Origin: Nostoc sp. ATCC 53789
Lineage (GTDB): Bacteria; Cyanobacteriota; Cyanobacteriia; Cyanobacteriales; Nostocaceae
Direction of reading: 5' to 3'
Assembly: GCF_009873495.1 (NCBI RefSeq)
Contig: NZ_CP046703.1
Location: 6,042,501 to 6,106,500 of the forward strand
Length of the DNA: 64,000 bases
The position numbers and the translations under genes are program-made. Position 1 is the first letter of the stretch, and each line of letters starts with the position of its first letter. Positions 19,174 to 28,697 of the stretch are shown here, piece by piece. The notes below the pieces were generated by a model. That model searched no databases. It was not told the DNA's origin and saw only the letters and a program-made list of their open reading frames with translations.

Positions 19174-19764
19174 TTGGTTATGCAGGAATTAGTTGATTCA
19201 GATTATGAGACTAGAGGATAAAGCTTGAAATGCTTTTGTTGTAAATGTTACAGAAAAAATGTCTGTTAAAGTAACTGCTGCTAAAGTAACTAGAGAGAAT
19301 ATTTGATTTTCCTCCCGGTCATCAATTGATCTCATCTTAATTTATGAAGTTCAAATTGTAATTAACTTCAGTCCAAACCCTGAATTAAAAACTATTAAAA
19401 CATATAAGTATATCTCACTAAAGCAGTTTTGCAAGAATAGTTACTTTTTAAACAGTAATACTACTGACAAGAGGATACTAGAACCAGAGTCACTTGTCCT
19501 CTGTTAAAAGTTAGAGATTCAATTGTTAATATTTAGCAACTGGCTAATGAGGGCATTGAGTATTGAAAAGATACAGAGGGGCGGAGTGCTGCTCTTGCTG
19601 AGGGCAAAATTCTCCCTTGTTTACCTCATACTTTTCTGCTCAATTCTCCGCATCCTTACATCCTCTTCAAAAATCACCGATGGCTAATAGTTAATAACTA
19701 AAGATAAAATGGTTAAGCCCGAAAGGACAAAAATCGTCCATCGCCTAGAACTTTAACTGCCACC
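19174..19764. other. intergenic upstream of purC
   Basis: AT-rich, no gene seen. A short direct repeat around TAAAGTAACT occurs twice near 19267-19290. This likely carries the promoter of purC, but no motif is clear enough to name. Confidence 0.4.
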
Positions 19765-20502
19765 ATGTCTGTGAATTCCAAGTTATACGAAGGCAAAGCA
19801 AAAATTCTCTATACAACGGACGATCCGGAAGTCTTGTTGGCTGATTTTAAGGACGATGCCACGGCGTTTAACGCCCAAAAACGTGGCAGTATCCAAGGAA
19901 AGGGAAAAATAAATTGTAGCATTTCCAGCCAGCTTTTTAAACAGTTAGAGGCTTATGGTATAAAGACTCACTTTATCGACAGCCCTACCCCGAATCAGAT
20001 GCTGGTGAAGGCAGTAAAAATTTTACCCTTAGAAGTAGTTATCAGAAATATTGCAGCTGGCAGTCTGTGTCAACAAACAGGCTTGCCAGTGGGTACAATT
20101 CTGAAACAGCCTTTGGTTGAGTTTTATTACAAAAACGATCACTTAGGAGATCCTTTGCTCACACGCGATCGCCTTTACCTGCTAGAACTAGCTACTGCGG
20201 AACAAGTAGATGCAATTACACATCTAGCATTGCAAATCAATGAATTTCTCAATAAATTTTGGCAGCAATGCGGCATTACCCTAGTAGACTTCAAGCTAGA
20301 GTTTGGTTTGGACTCACAACAGCAGTTGCTCTTGGCAGACGAAATTAGCCCTGACACCTGCCGTTTGTGGGATACCACAGAAGAGGACTCAAATCGCCGG
20401 GTAATGGACAAAGACCGCTTTCGCCGAGACTTAGGAAATGTAGAGGATGCTTACCAGGAGGTTTTACAAAGAGTGCTAAAAGCAGTAGAAACTACAACTT
20501 AA
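19765..20502 (+). CDS. purC: phosphoribosylaminoimidazole-succinocarboxamide synthase
   Basis: 245 residues, standard single-domain PurC. It joins aspartate to CAIR using ATP, step 8 of purine synthesis. Signatures: LYEGKAKILYTTDDPE at the N terminus (ATP loop), VRNIAAGS-type IRNIAAGSLCQQTG, VDFKLEFGLDSQQQLLLADEISPDTCRLWD toward the C terminus (read as separate conserved blocks). It precedes the outer-membrane gene block; the 176-bp gap to the next gene has TTTTGCC repeats, so co-transcription is uncertain. Confidence 0.97.
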   Translation: MSVNSKLYEGKAKILYTTDDPEVLLADFKDDATAFNAQKRGSIQGKGKINCSISSQLFKQLEAYGIKTHFIDSPTPNQMLVKAVKILPLEVVIRNIAAGSLCQQTGLPVGTILKQPLVEFYYKNDHLGDPLLTRDRLYLLELATAEQVDAITHLALQINEFLNKFWQQCGITLVDFKLEFGLDSQQQLLLADEISPDTCRLWDTTEEDSNRRVMDKDRFRRDLGNVEDAYQEVLQRVLKAVETTT

Positions 20503-20678
20503 ACAGGTAAAAACCAAAAGGTCAGAAGGAATTATATTTAACTTTTGCCTTTTGCCTTTTGCCTTGTAAAGTAAAAAAGCAAAAGAAAAAAATTATATTT
20601 TGAATTTTACCTTTGGCATGAGGGCATTATTGCCTTGTGATCGTGTGTGTGTGGTCGTGAAGAGGAATCATAAGTAAA

Positions 20679-23174
20679 ATGCGTTTATCTCCCGTATTGC
20701 TGGCAGCAATAGCAATTACAGTCCCTTTGGGCGGCTCATTGAGTGCAAAAGCAGAAACTGCCAAAACTTCAAAACAGACAACAGAAGTTTTGACACTAGA
20801 AACAAATCAGCAGCCAGAAAAGGACACTAGTCAGCTTGACTCTAGTAAAAATCTCAAATCTCGATCTAATCTCACAGGGATTATAGAGGCACAGAAATCT
20901 CGGATTGTCGCAGTTTACCCTGCTAATCCGACACCAGGGGTAATAGTGCCAACCTCCACAACGCCAAAAACTGCACAACAAACCCCTCAAATCAATCCCA
21001 GCCCAACTCAACAGCCCTCTCCAGCCCCAGACATCCCACCGCCAGAAATTCAACAACCAACGCCTTCCCCAACTCCTGAGACGACTCCAGTCCCAGAGAA
21101 CGTTAATCCACCGACAACAGAACCTTTATTACCTACAACTCCAGAACCATCTACCGCTCCAGACGTTCCATTTCCAGATGGTCAACAACGAACACCTGCT
21201 CCAAGACCAGGTGCTACACCCAGTCCGCAGAATGTTAACCCGCCGACAACTCCAGAAAGTACTCAACCCAACACAGTCCCGGAAGCCAATGACCCCCGCG
21301 TACTGGTGTCGGAAGTACTCATTAGATCCCAGTCTGGGCAACTATCACCAGAACTGGAAGAACAAGTTTACAGAGTAATTCGTACCCAACCAGGACGAAC
21401 AACAACTCGCAGCCAACTGCAAGAAGATATTAACGCCATCTTTGGTACTGGCTTCTTCTCCAACGTCCAAGCATCGCCAGAAGATACCCCCTTGGGAGTG
21501 CGGGTGAGCTTTGTTGTACAGCCTAACCCCGTCCTGAGCAAAGTAGAAGTGCAAGCCAATCCTGGCACTGGTGTTCCCTCTGTACTCCCACCTACTACTG
21601 TGGATGAAGTATTTAAGGAGCAGTATGGCAAAATCCTCAACTTGCGTGACTTGCAAGAAGGCATCAAGCAGTTAAACAAGCGGTATCAAGACCAAGGTTA
21701 TGTGCTAGCCAACGTCATTGGAGCGCCCCAAGTCTCTGAAAACGGAGTTGTTACCTTACAAGTAGCAGAAGGTGTAGTAGAGAATATTAGAGTCCGGTTC
21801 CGCAATAAAGATGGTCAAGAGACAGACGAGAAGGGACAACCAATTCGCGGACGGACACAAGATTACATCATTACCCGAGAATTGGAGTTGAAGCCAGGGC
21901 AAACATTCAACCGCAACACGGTGCAAAAAGACCTACAGCGCGTGTATGGACTAGGGCTTTTTGAAGATGTGAATGTCTCCTTAGACCCTGGTACTGACCC
22001 CAGCAAGGTGGATGTAGTCGTGAATGTAGCGGAGCGCAGTAGTGGTTCTATTGCGGCTGGGGCAGGGATTAGTTCTGCTAGCGGACTTTTTGGAACAGTT
22101 AGCTATCAACAGCAAAACCTGAACGGTAGAAACCAAAAACTGGGCGCAGAAGTGCAGGTGGGAGAACGGGAACTGTTATTTGACGTGCGATATACAGACC
22201 CTTGGATTGCGGGAGATCCTTACCGGACTTCCTACACAACCAATCTTTTTCGCCGCAGTTCCATTTCATTGATTTTTGATGGCAAAGATGAAGATATTAG
22301 GACTTTTGACCCAAATAATCCCAGTAATACAGATTCTCAGGATCGCCCCCGCATTCTCCGTCTAGGTGGCGGTGTCACCTTTACCCGTCCTCTTTCCAGC
22401 AATCCTTACAAAACTTCCGTTTGGACTGCCTCAGCAGGTTTACAGTATCAACGAGTTTCCGCCCGTGATGCCGATGGCAATCTCAGAAAAACAGGAGCGG
22501 TATTCAATGATAATGGAGTTCCTCTGGACGAGAATGGAAACCCCACCGCCACTGGTCAACCACTAGAAATTCCACTTACCTTGTCTCCGGGAGGTGAAGA
22601 CGATTTACTACTGCTGCAACTGGGGGCACAGCGCGATCTCCGTAATAACCCATTGCAACCCACTAGCGGTTCTTATCTTCGCTTCGGGGTAGATCAGTCG
22701 GTTCCTATCGGACTAGGAAACATTCTTCTCACCAGATTGCGGGGTAGCTACAGCCAATATTTACCCATTAAGCTGATTAACCTTACCAAGGGGGCGCAAA
22801 CCTTAGCATTTAACCTGCAAGCAGGAACTATCCTTGGTGACTTGCCCCCCTACGAAGCCTTTACTCTTGGGGGTAGCAACTCCGTCCGGGGTTACGAAGA
22901 AGGAGCATTAGGTAGTGGACGCTCTTACGTGCAAGCATCAGTTGAATATCGGTTCCCAGTTTTTTCAGTAGTCAGTGGCGCACTATTTTTTGATCTCGGC
23001 AGCGATTTGGGAACCAGTACCAGAGCGGCTGAAGTATTGAACAAAAATGGTAGTGGCTACGGTTATGGTCTTGGCGTTCGCGTCCAGTCTCCACTGGGGC
23101 CAATTCGTATTGACTACGGTGTCAACGATGACGGAGATAGTCGGATTAATTTCGGTATTGGCGAAAGGTTTTAG
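20679..23174 (+). CDS. Omp85/BamA-family outer membrane assembly protein
   Basis: 831 residues, start ATG 20679 with AGAGGAA upstream. The N terminus is a Sec-type signal peptide (LSPVLLAAIAITVPLGGSLSA). A long Pro/Thr-rich spacer (about 90-205, typical of cyanobacterial Omp85) precedes three POTRA domains (about 210-460) and a C-terminal 16-strand barrel of the Bac_surface_Ag type. The lid-loop motif VRGYEEGALGS is present, and the last residue is an aromatic Phe, as expected for barrel insertion. It inserts beta-barrel proteins into the outer membrane; the related chloroplast protein is Toc75. Location upstream of lpxC-fabZ-lpxA-lpxB ties it to envelope biogenesis. Confidence 0.95.
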   Translation: MRLSPVLLAAIAITVPLGGSLSAKAETAKTSKQTTEVLTLETNQQPEKDTSQLDSSKNLKSRSNLTGIIEAQKSRIVAVYPANPTPGVIVPTSTTPKTAQQTPQINPSPTQQPSPAPDIPPPEIQQPTPSPTPETTPVPENVNPPTTEPLLPTTPEPSTAPDVPFPDGQQRTPAPRPGATPSPQNVNPPTTPESTQPNTVPEANDPRVLVSEVLIRSQSGQLSPELEEQVYRVIRTQPGRTTTRSQLQEDINAIFGTGFFSNVQASPEDTPLGVRVSFVVQPNPVLSKVEVQANPGTGVPSVLPPTTVDEVFKEQYGKILNLRDLQEGIKQLNKRYQDQGYVLANVIGAPQVSENGVVTLQVAEGVVENIRVRFRNKDGQETDEKGQPIRGRTQDYIITRELELKPGQTFNRNTVQKDLQRVYGLGLFEDVNVSLDPGTDPSKVDVVVNVAERSSGSIAAGAGISSASGLFGTVSYQQQNLNGRNQKLGAEVQVGERELLFDVRYTDPWIAGDPYRTSYTTNLFRRSSISLIFDGKDEDIRTFDPNNPSNTDSQDRPRILRLGGGVTFTRPLSSNPYKTSVWTASAGLQYQRVSARDADGNLRKTGAVFNDNGVPLDENGNPTATGQPLEIPLTLSPGGEDDLLLLQLGAQRDLRNNPLQPTSGSYLRFGVDQSVPIGLGNILLTRLRGSYSQYLPIKLINLTKGAQTLAFNLQAGTILGDLPPYEAFTLGGSNSVRGYEEGALGSGRSYVQASVEYRFPVFSVVSGALFFDLGSDLGTSTRAAEVLNKNGSGYGYGLGVRVQSPLGPIRIDYGVNDDGDSRINFGIGERF

Positions 23175-23177
23175 TTT

Positions 23178-23236
23178 GTCATTGGTCATTGGTCATTAGT
23201 GAATCACAAAGGACAAAGGACAAAGGACAAATGACA
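23178..23236. repeat. short tandem heptamers between Omp85 and lpxC
   Basis: Three GTCATTG-type units followed by three AAAGGAC units. These are Nostoc-type short tandem repeats located just after the Omp85 stop. Confidence 0.8.
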
Positions 23237-23371
23237 ATTAGCTTGCTAATTTTGACATTTACCTCAATACTGTTCCGATAAAGGGATTAATGACTTTTTT
23301 AGGGGAATATCAGGGACTTTACCAAAACAGACGATGAACAATACTAAACAAAATATATTGACTTTTCGGCT

Positions 23372-24220
23372 ATGCAACAGCACACTCTAGCAGCCGAAAT
23401 CACCCAAGTAGGGGTGGGATTGCATAGCGGTGTGAATACCCAGGTGCGGATACTACCAGCAGAAACGGGAAGTGGACGCTACTTTGTGCGGGTGGATTTA
23501 CCGGATTTGCCGATTATTCCAGCCCAAGTTGCAGCAGTTAGTCACACTGTTCTCTCAACTCAGTTGGGGAAGGGTGAGGTATATGTTCGCACAGTAGAAC
23601 ATTTGTTGGCAGCACTTTCGGGTATGGGTGTGGATAATGCCCGGATTGAAATTGATGGGCCAGAAGTCCCGCTTTTGGATGGTTCCGCAAGTGTGTGGGC
23701 AGCCAATATTTCCCAAGTGGGCCTAGTATCACAACCCGTTAACAACCAATTTCCGTTGACTGTTACAGAACCAATATGGGTCTATCAAGGGGATGCCTTT
23801 GTATGTGCCCTCCCAGCACCAGAAACTCGTTTTAGTTACGGTATTGATTTTGACCTGCCCGCCATTGGTAATCAATGGTATAGTTGGTCACTAACCACTG
23901 AACTAGAAAAAGCTTCTGCTAGCTTTGCTGCCGAAATTGCTCCTGCCCGTACTTTTGGGTTACTGCATCAAATTGAACACTTACAAAAAACTGGGTTAAT
24001 TAAAGGTGGTAGTTTGGATAATGCACTTGTTTGCGGGCCAGAAGGGTGGCTAAATCCCCCCTTGAGATTTGCAAATGAACCAGTCCGTCATAAAATCTTG
24101 GATTTAGTCGGAGATTTGAGTTTATTAGGAGCTTTTCCTCAAGCTCATTTCTTAGCGTACAAAGCCAGCCATAATTTACACATTCAACTGGCTCAGAAGA
24201 TTTTGGATTTTAGATTTTGA
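23372..24220 (+). CDS. lpxC: UDP-3-O-acyl-N-acetylglucosamine deacetylase
   Basis: 282 residues. LpxC removes acetate from UDP-3-O-acyl-GlcNAc, the committed step of lipid A synthesis, using zinc. Visible: EITQVGVGLHSG at the start, TVEHLLAAL (first zinc His), the LLDGSA loop, and HKILDLVGDLSLLG giving the other zinc ligands His and Asp. The C-terminal KASHNLH supplies the general acid His. Cytoplasmic. First gene of lpxC-fabZ-lpxA-lpxB. Confidence 0.97.
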   Translation: MQQHTLAAEITQVGVGLHSGVNTQVRILPAETGSGRYFVRVDLPDLPIIPAQVAAVSHTVLSTQLGKGEVYVRTVEHLLAALSGMGVDNARIEIDGPEVPLLDGSASVWAANISQVGLVSQPVNNQFPLTVTEPIWVYQGDAFVCALPAPETRFSYGIDFDLPAIGNQWYSWSLTTELEKASASFAAEIAPARTFGLLHQIEHLQKTGLIKGGSLDNALVCGPEGWLNPPLRFANEPVRHKILDLVGDLSLLGAFPQAHFLAYKASHNLHIQLAQKILDFRF

Positions 24221-24311
24221 ATTTGCTCTAAAGCTTAAAATTCAGGATTATTAAGGTTTCGATCTACGCTTGCCTGCTAGACTTTCAGATGAAAAATTAA
24301 CTATAGGGCCA

Positions 24312-24842
24312 ATGTCAATCCTCACTGAAGTGAATACTATCGATCCAACTACATCTACATCTACCGAACTACAGGGTATAAATGAGACTGCGATCGCCTC
24401 TGAAATAAAAACAACTTTCACATCTGAAGAAATTCAAAAATTATTACCCCACCGCTACCCATTTTTACTTGTAGATAAAATAATTGACTACGTTCCAGGT
24501 AAAAAAGCTGTTGGCGTTAAAAATGTTACTATCAACGAAAACTATTTCCAAGGACATTTCCCCGGCCGTCCACTGATGCCAGGGGTGCTAATTGTCGAAG
24601 CAATGGCACAAGTTGGGGGCATTGTTCTCACTCAAATGTCTCCGGTAGAAGGCGGGCTATTCGTCTTCGCTGGTATCGATAAAGTTCGCTTTCGCCGCCA
24701 GGTCGTACCGGGGGATCAACTAGTCATGACAGTGGAACTGTTATGGGTAAAACAACGTCGTTTCGGTAAGATGCAAGGTCGTGCCGAAGTTGACGGTCAA
24801 CTTGCTTGTGAAGGGGAATTAATGTTTTCTCTAGTCAACTAA
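24312..24842 (+). CDS. fabZ: 3-hydroxyacyl-ACP dehydratase
   Basis: An upstream TTG at 24270 is in frame, but ATG 24312 (MSILTEV) is the better start and leaves a 30-residue lead before the conserved core (176 residues). FabZ dehydrates 3-hydroxyacyl-ACP; here it shares the hydroxyacyl-ACP pool with LpxA. Core: LLPHRYPFLLVD with the catalytic His, GHFPGRPLMPGVLIVEAMAQ with the catalytic Glu. It follows lpxC by 91 bp. Confidence 0.95.
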   Translation: MSILTEVNTIDPTTSTSTELQGINETAIASEIKTTFTSEEIQKLLPHRYPFLLVDKIIDYVPGKKAVGVKNVTINENYFQGHFPGRPLMPGVLIVEAMAQVGGIVLTQMSPVEGGLFVFAGIDKVRFRRQVVPGDQLVMTVELLWVKQRRFGKMQGRAEVDGQLACEGELMFSLVN

Positions 24843-25148
24843 AAGTTTGCTTTCGTGGTGTGGGCATAGCCGTGAAATGCCCTTACTGAATCCTACAAAA
24901 GGATAACAGTAAAAAAAAATCCACAACAGCATCTGATAATTTCTTGATTTTCGATGCCCTCTCTACGAGATGCTACTCGAACACACTTAACTTGCTTTGC
25001 CCGACACTTTCGTTCACTGAAATACTTCACGCTCTACCAGTCGCCTTGATGGGGCGGTAGTTTGTATAAATCTCTTAACCAGATTAACACGCTGCCTTAG
25101 AAACCCTATTTGGCGCTGACTTATCAAGACAGTTCTGGAGATTCACCC
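24843..25148. other. intergenic fabZ-lpxA with no clear terminator
   Basis: About 300 bp with no gene. Poly-A tract near 24912-24921. The lpxA start is ambiguous inside it: TTG 25110 or TTG 25149. Confidence 0.4.
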
Positions 25149-25964
25149 TTGAAAACGCTAATTCATCCAACTGCTGTAATTCATCCGAAATCGGAACTCC
25201 ACCATACAGTGCAAGTCGGTGCCTATGCTGTGATTGGAGCGCATGTCAAAGTGGGCCCTGAAACAATAATCGGCGCTCATGCTGTGTTAGAGGGGCCTTG
25301 TGAGATTGGGGCGCAAAATCAGATTTTTACAGGTGCAGCCATCGGTATGGAACCCCAGGATCTCAAGTTTGTGGGAGAACCAACTTGGGTCAAAATTGGT
25401 GATAACAACTTAATTCGTGAGTACGTTACTATTAACCGCGCTACTGGTGCTGGTGAAGCAACAGTAATTGGTGATGGTAACTTGCTGATGGCTTATGTCC
25501 ATGTGGCCCATAACTGCGTAATTGAAGACCAGGTAGTGATTGCCAACTCTGTAGCGTTGGCGGGTCATGTGCATATTGAATCACGCGCCAGGCTGAGTGG
25601 GGTTTTAGGTGTCCATCAATTTGTGCGTATTGGTAGACACGCAATGGTGGGAGGTATGGCACGTATTGACCGAGATGTAGCCCCATATATGCTAGTAGAG
25701 GGAAATCCGGCGCGAGTGCGAACCCTCAACCTTGTGGGACTCAAACGGTCTGGTATGGACTCAGCAGATTTGCTTGCGCTGAAAAAAGCCTTCCGCATTC
25801 TTTACCGTTCTGATTTGTCCTTTAAAGATGCCTTGGAAAAACTGGAACTTTTAGGGGATAGCGAACAATTACAACATCTGCGTCGCTTCCTGCTACTTTC
25901 TCAGATGCCAGGTAGACGTGGCTTGATTCCCGGTAAAGGGAAAAAAAGCACGAGTGATGAATAA
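25149..25964 (+). CDS. lpxA: UDP-N-acetylglucosamine acyltransferase
   Basis: No ATG is available. TTG 25149 has GGAG eight bases upstream and gives (M)KTLIHPTAVIHP, where the family normally starts (272 residues); TTG 25110 would add 13 residues without a ribosome site. LpxA transfers a 3-hydroxyacyl chain from ACP to UDP-GlcNAc, the first lipid A step. It is a left-handed beta-helix: hexapeptide repeats through residue 190, with AHNC carrying the catalytic His and VHQFVRIG and MVGGMARID marking the family. The C-terminal helical domain is intact. A rare start may limit its expression. Confidence 0.95.
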   Translation: MKTLIHPTAVIHPKSELHHTVQVGAYAVIGAHVKVGPETIIGAHAVLEGPCEIGAQNQIFTGAAIGMEPQDLKFVGEPTWVKIGDNNLIREYVTINRATGAGEATVIGDGNLLMAYVHVAHNCVIEDQVVIANSVALAGHVHIESRARLSGVLGVHQFVRIGRHAMVGGMARIDRDVAPYMLVEGNPARVRTLNLVGLKRSGMDSADLLALKKAFRILYRSDLSFKDALEKLELLGDSEQLQHLRRFLLLSQMPGRRGLIPGKGKKSTSDE

Positions 25965-25983
25965 TCGTGAATTATGAGTTAGG

Positions 25984-26007
25984 AGAGACGCGATTAATCG
26001 CGTCTCT
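25984..26007. repeat. perfect 24-bp palindrome (GAGACGCGAT family)
   Basis: Perfect inverted repeat AGAGACGCGATT / AATCGCGTCTCT between lpxA and lpxB, member of the same dispersed family as 13138, 41660 and 63092. As RNA it would form a strong stem, so it could affect read-through or stabilise the lpxA end. Confidence 0.75.
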
Positions 26008-26108
26008 ACAGGAGTTATCAATTGATGAATTAAATTTTTAACTCCGCATTCCTAAATATTCACTACTAACTATTTATTCCTAAGTTTTTACTAATTACCA
26101 ATTATCAA

Positions 26109-27317
26109 ATGCGGATTTTTATCAGCACTGGCGAAGTATCTGGCGATTTACAAGGGTCGCTGCTAATTACAGCGCTGAAGCGTCAAGCTATGGCGATTGG
26201 GTTGAAATTAGAGATTGTGGCGCTGGGTGGCGAAAAAATGGTGGAGGCTGGGGCAATCTTATTGGGCAATACTAGTAGTATCGGCTCAATGGGTATTCTA
26301 GAAGGGTTGCCTTATGTTTTACCGACTCTCCAGGTACAACGTCAGGCGATCGCTTCTCTAAAACAAAATCCACCTGATTTAGTAGTGCTGATCGATTATA
26401 TGACTCCCAATCTGGAAATTGGGACTTATATGAAACAGCAGTTACCAGATGTGCCTGTGGTGTATTATATTGCTCCCCAAGAGTGGGCTTGGTCATTAAG
26501 TTTACGTAGAACTAACCGAATTGTTGGTTTTACAGATAAGCTGTTGGCAATCTTCCCACAAGAAGCCCATTACTTTCGTGAGAAAGGGGCAAAAGTTACT
26601 TGGGTAGGGCATCCTTTGATTGACCGAATGCAAGACGCTCCCAGTCGCCAAGCAGCGCGTGCAACACTGGGGATTGCGCCAGAACAAATTGCGATCGCAC
26701 TTCTCCCCGCCTCTCGCCGCCAAGAATTAAAATATCTTTTACCAGTAATTTTTCAAGCCGCCCAAACTATTCAAGCTAAATTACCCGAAGTTCATTTCTG
26801 GATTCCCCTATCTTTGGAAGTCTATAGACAGCCAATTGAGGAGGCTATTAGGCGTTACGGTTTACGGGCGACAGTTCTATCAGGTCAACAAATGGAAGTT
26901 TTTGCTGCGGCTGATTTAGCCATTAGTAAATCTGGTACTGTCAATTTAGAACTTGCTCTGTTAAATGTGCCCCAAGTTGTAGTTTACCGCCTCAGTCGCC
27001 TGACTGCTTGGATAGCTCGTAAAATCCTCAAAGGTTCTATCGCCTTTGCATCGCCACCAAATTTAGTTGTGATGAAGCCGATTGTGCCAGAATTTTTACA
27101 AGAGCAAGCCACAGCAGAGAATATTATCCAATCCGCGATGGAACTACTACTCAATCCCAGTCGCAGGGAGCAAACTTTGCTAGATTATGAAGAAATGCGG
27201 CAAAGTTTAGGAGAAGTTGGAGTGTGCGATCGCGCTGCTCAAGAGATTTTGCAAATGGTGGCGGGGAGTAGGGGACAAGAGGACAAGGGGACAATGGGAC
27301 AAGGGGACAAGAGGTGA
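26109..27317 (+). CDS. lpxB: lipid A disaccharide synthase
   Basis: 402 residues. LpxB (GT19) joins UDP-diacyl-GlcN and lipid X into the lipid A disaccharide. Evidence: FISTGEVSGDLQGS opening, SIGSMGILEGLP, PQEWAWS (binding-site loop), LLPASRRQE and the C-terminal AISKSGTVNLELALLN UDP-binding segment. Membrane-peripheral. The last 17 or so residues (GSRGQEDKGTMGQGDKR) are encoded by GGGGACAA-type octamer repeats and are not part of the fold: the repeat tract has replaced or extended the natural C terminus. Downstream, the repeat and its inverted copy form a hairpin (about 27297-27357). Confidence 0.96.
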   Translation: MRIFISTGEVSGDLQGSLLITALKRQAMAIGLKLEIVALGGEKMVEAGAILLGNTSSIGSMGILEGLPYVLPTLQVQRQAIASLKQNPPDLVVLIDYMTPNLEIGTYMKQQLPDVPVVYYIAPQEWAWSLSLRRTNRIVGFTDKLLAIFPQEAHYFREKGAKVTWVGHPLIDRMQDAPSRQAARATLGIAPEQIAIALLPASRRQELKYLLPVIFQAAQTIQAKLPEVHFWIPLSLEVYRQPIEEAIRRYGLRATVLSGQQMEVFAAADLAISKSGTVNLELALLNVPQVVVYRLSRLTAWIARKILKGSIAFASPPNLVVMKPIVPEFLQEQATAENIIQSAMELLLNPSRREQTLLDYEEMRQSLGEVGVCDRAAQEILQMVAGSRGQEDKGTMGQGDKR

Positions 27318-27385
27318 GAACTTGAAACAAGTCTTTCCCCTTGTCCCCAAGTCCTCTTCCCAATGCCCAATGCCCAATGCCCAAT
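27268..27385. repeat. octamer repeats, hairpin and TGCCCAA heptamers at lpxB end
   Basis: GGGGACAA units inside the lpxB 3' end pair with CTTTCCCCTTGTCCCC at 27334-27349 to make a long stem-loop. Then TGCCCAA is repeated three to four times at 27361-27385. Together they separate lpxB from the methyltransferase and may act as its transcript end. Confidence 0.8.
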
Positions 27386-27400
27386 CTTTTTAGAGGTGTC

Positions 27401-28666
27401 ATGGCTTATGAGATGAGAAAACAAAGAGCGATCGCAGTTGATTTGTTCGCTGGCGCAGGTGGTATGACTCTTGGCTTTGAACAAGCTGGTTTTGACGTGC
27501 TAGCGTCTGTAGAAATCGACCCTATCCACTGTGCAACACATGAGTTTAACTTTCCTTATTGCTCAGTGTTATGTCAAAGTGTTGTGGATACAACCGGTGA
27601 AGAAATTAGGAGTCGGTCTAAAATTGGCGATCGCGAAATTGATGTGGTAATTTGTGGCTCACCATGTCAAGGATTTTCTCTAATTGGTAAACGGGTTGTT
27701 GATGATCCGCGAAATTCTTTAGTGTTTCACTTTCATCGCCTAGTTTTTGAGCTAAAACCGAAATTCTTTGTAATGGAAAATGTTCGAGGGATAACGGTTG
27801 GTGAACATAAACAAATCCTTCAAACATTAATTAGTGAGTTTAAAATTTACGGTTATAAAGTAGAAGAAAATTACCAAATTCTCAATGCTGCAAATTACGG
27901 AGTACCACAGTCACGTGAGAGATTGTTTCTTATAGGTGCAAGGGAGGATGTAGAATTACCGAAATATCCTCAGCCGATTACAAAACCAGCATTACCAAAT
28001 AATTTAACTTCTAAAAAAATATCTGATATCCCCTTGAGTCCTACAGTCTGGGATGCAATTAAAGATTTACCTGAAATAGAAAAATATCCTGAGTTAGTAA
28101 TAAGAGATTGGGTTGTTGGAGAATACGAAAAGCCTAGTAACTATGCTCGTATACTTCGCGGTCTTAAATGCCTAAAAAATGATTATTCTTATAAACGTGA
28201 ATATGATTTGCGAATCCTTTCTTCAAGTATAAGAACAAAACATTCTGCGGAAACTGTTCAACGTTTTCAGGAAACTGAACAAGGTGAAAGAGAAAAAATT
28301 AGTCGTTTTCATAAGCTACATCCTGGTGGTGTCTGCAATACTTTAAGAGCCGGAACAGATAAGTATAGGGGTTCTTTCACATCTCCTAGACCGATTCATC
28401 CATTTACGCCTCGTTGCATTACAGTCAGAGAAGCGGCGAGATTACATTCTTACCCCGATTGGTTTAGATTTCATGTAACCAAATGGCACGGATTTCGGCA
28501 AGTTGGTAACTCTGTACCACCGCTCCTAGCCAAAGCTGTAGCGAGTGAAATTATTCGTAGTTTGAATATTTCGCCTTTTAAGCCGAGGTTGCGATACAAG
28601 TTGGGAGACGAGAAGCTACTACAGTTTAAGATGTCGCAAGCGGAACAATATTATCAGCGTGAGTAA
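27401..28666 (+). CDS. orphan DNA (cytosine-5-)-methyltransferase
   Basis: The frame is open from 27341, but those codons are repeat DNA; ATG 27401 has GAGGTGTC directly upstream, so 421 residues. All m5C motifs are in order: I (DLFAGAGGMTLGFEQAGF), IV (GSPCQGFS, nucleophile C89), VI (FVMENVRG), VIII (QSRERLFLIGAR) and X (RQVGNSVPPLLAKAVASE). The target-recognition region lies between VIII and IX (about 190-340). No restriction endonuclease is adjacent, so it is an orphan. Cyanobacteria carry an m5C enzyme that methylates CGATCG (DmtC in Anabaena, M.Ssp6803I); from overall resemblance I suspect this is that enzyme, acting on the HIP1 core. The target is inference. Confidence 0.93.
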   Translation: MAYEMRKQRAIAVDLFAGAGGMTLGFEQAGFDVLASVEIDPIHCATHEFNFPYCSVLCQSVVDTTGEEIRSRSKIGDREIDVVICGSPCQGFSLIGKRVVDDPRNSLVFHFHRLVFELKPKFFVMENVRGITVGEHKQILQTLISEFKIYGYKVEENYQILNAANYGVPQSRERLFLIGAREDVELPKYPQPITKPALPNNLTSKKISDIPLSPTVWDAIKDLPEIEKYPELVIRDWVVGEYEKPSNYARILRGLKCLKNDYSYKREYDLRILSSSIRTKHSAETVQRFQETEQGEREKISRFHKLHPGGVCNTLRAGTDKYRGSFTSPRPIHPFTPRCITVREAARLHSYPDWFRFHVTKWHGFRQVGNSVPPLLAKAVASEIIRSLNISPFKPRLRYKLGDEKLLQFKMSQAEQYYQRE

Positions 28667-28697
28667 TAATACACTTTGTAATATGTGCAAGGTTCGG

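Noticed and set aside
24270..24311. Longer start for fabZ at TTG 24270
   Set aside because: No ribosome site and the added residues are not expected for the family.
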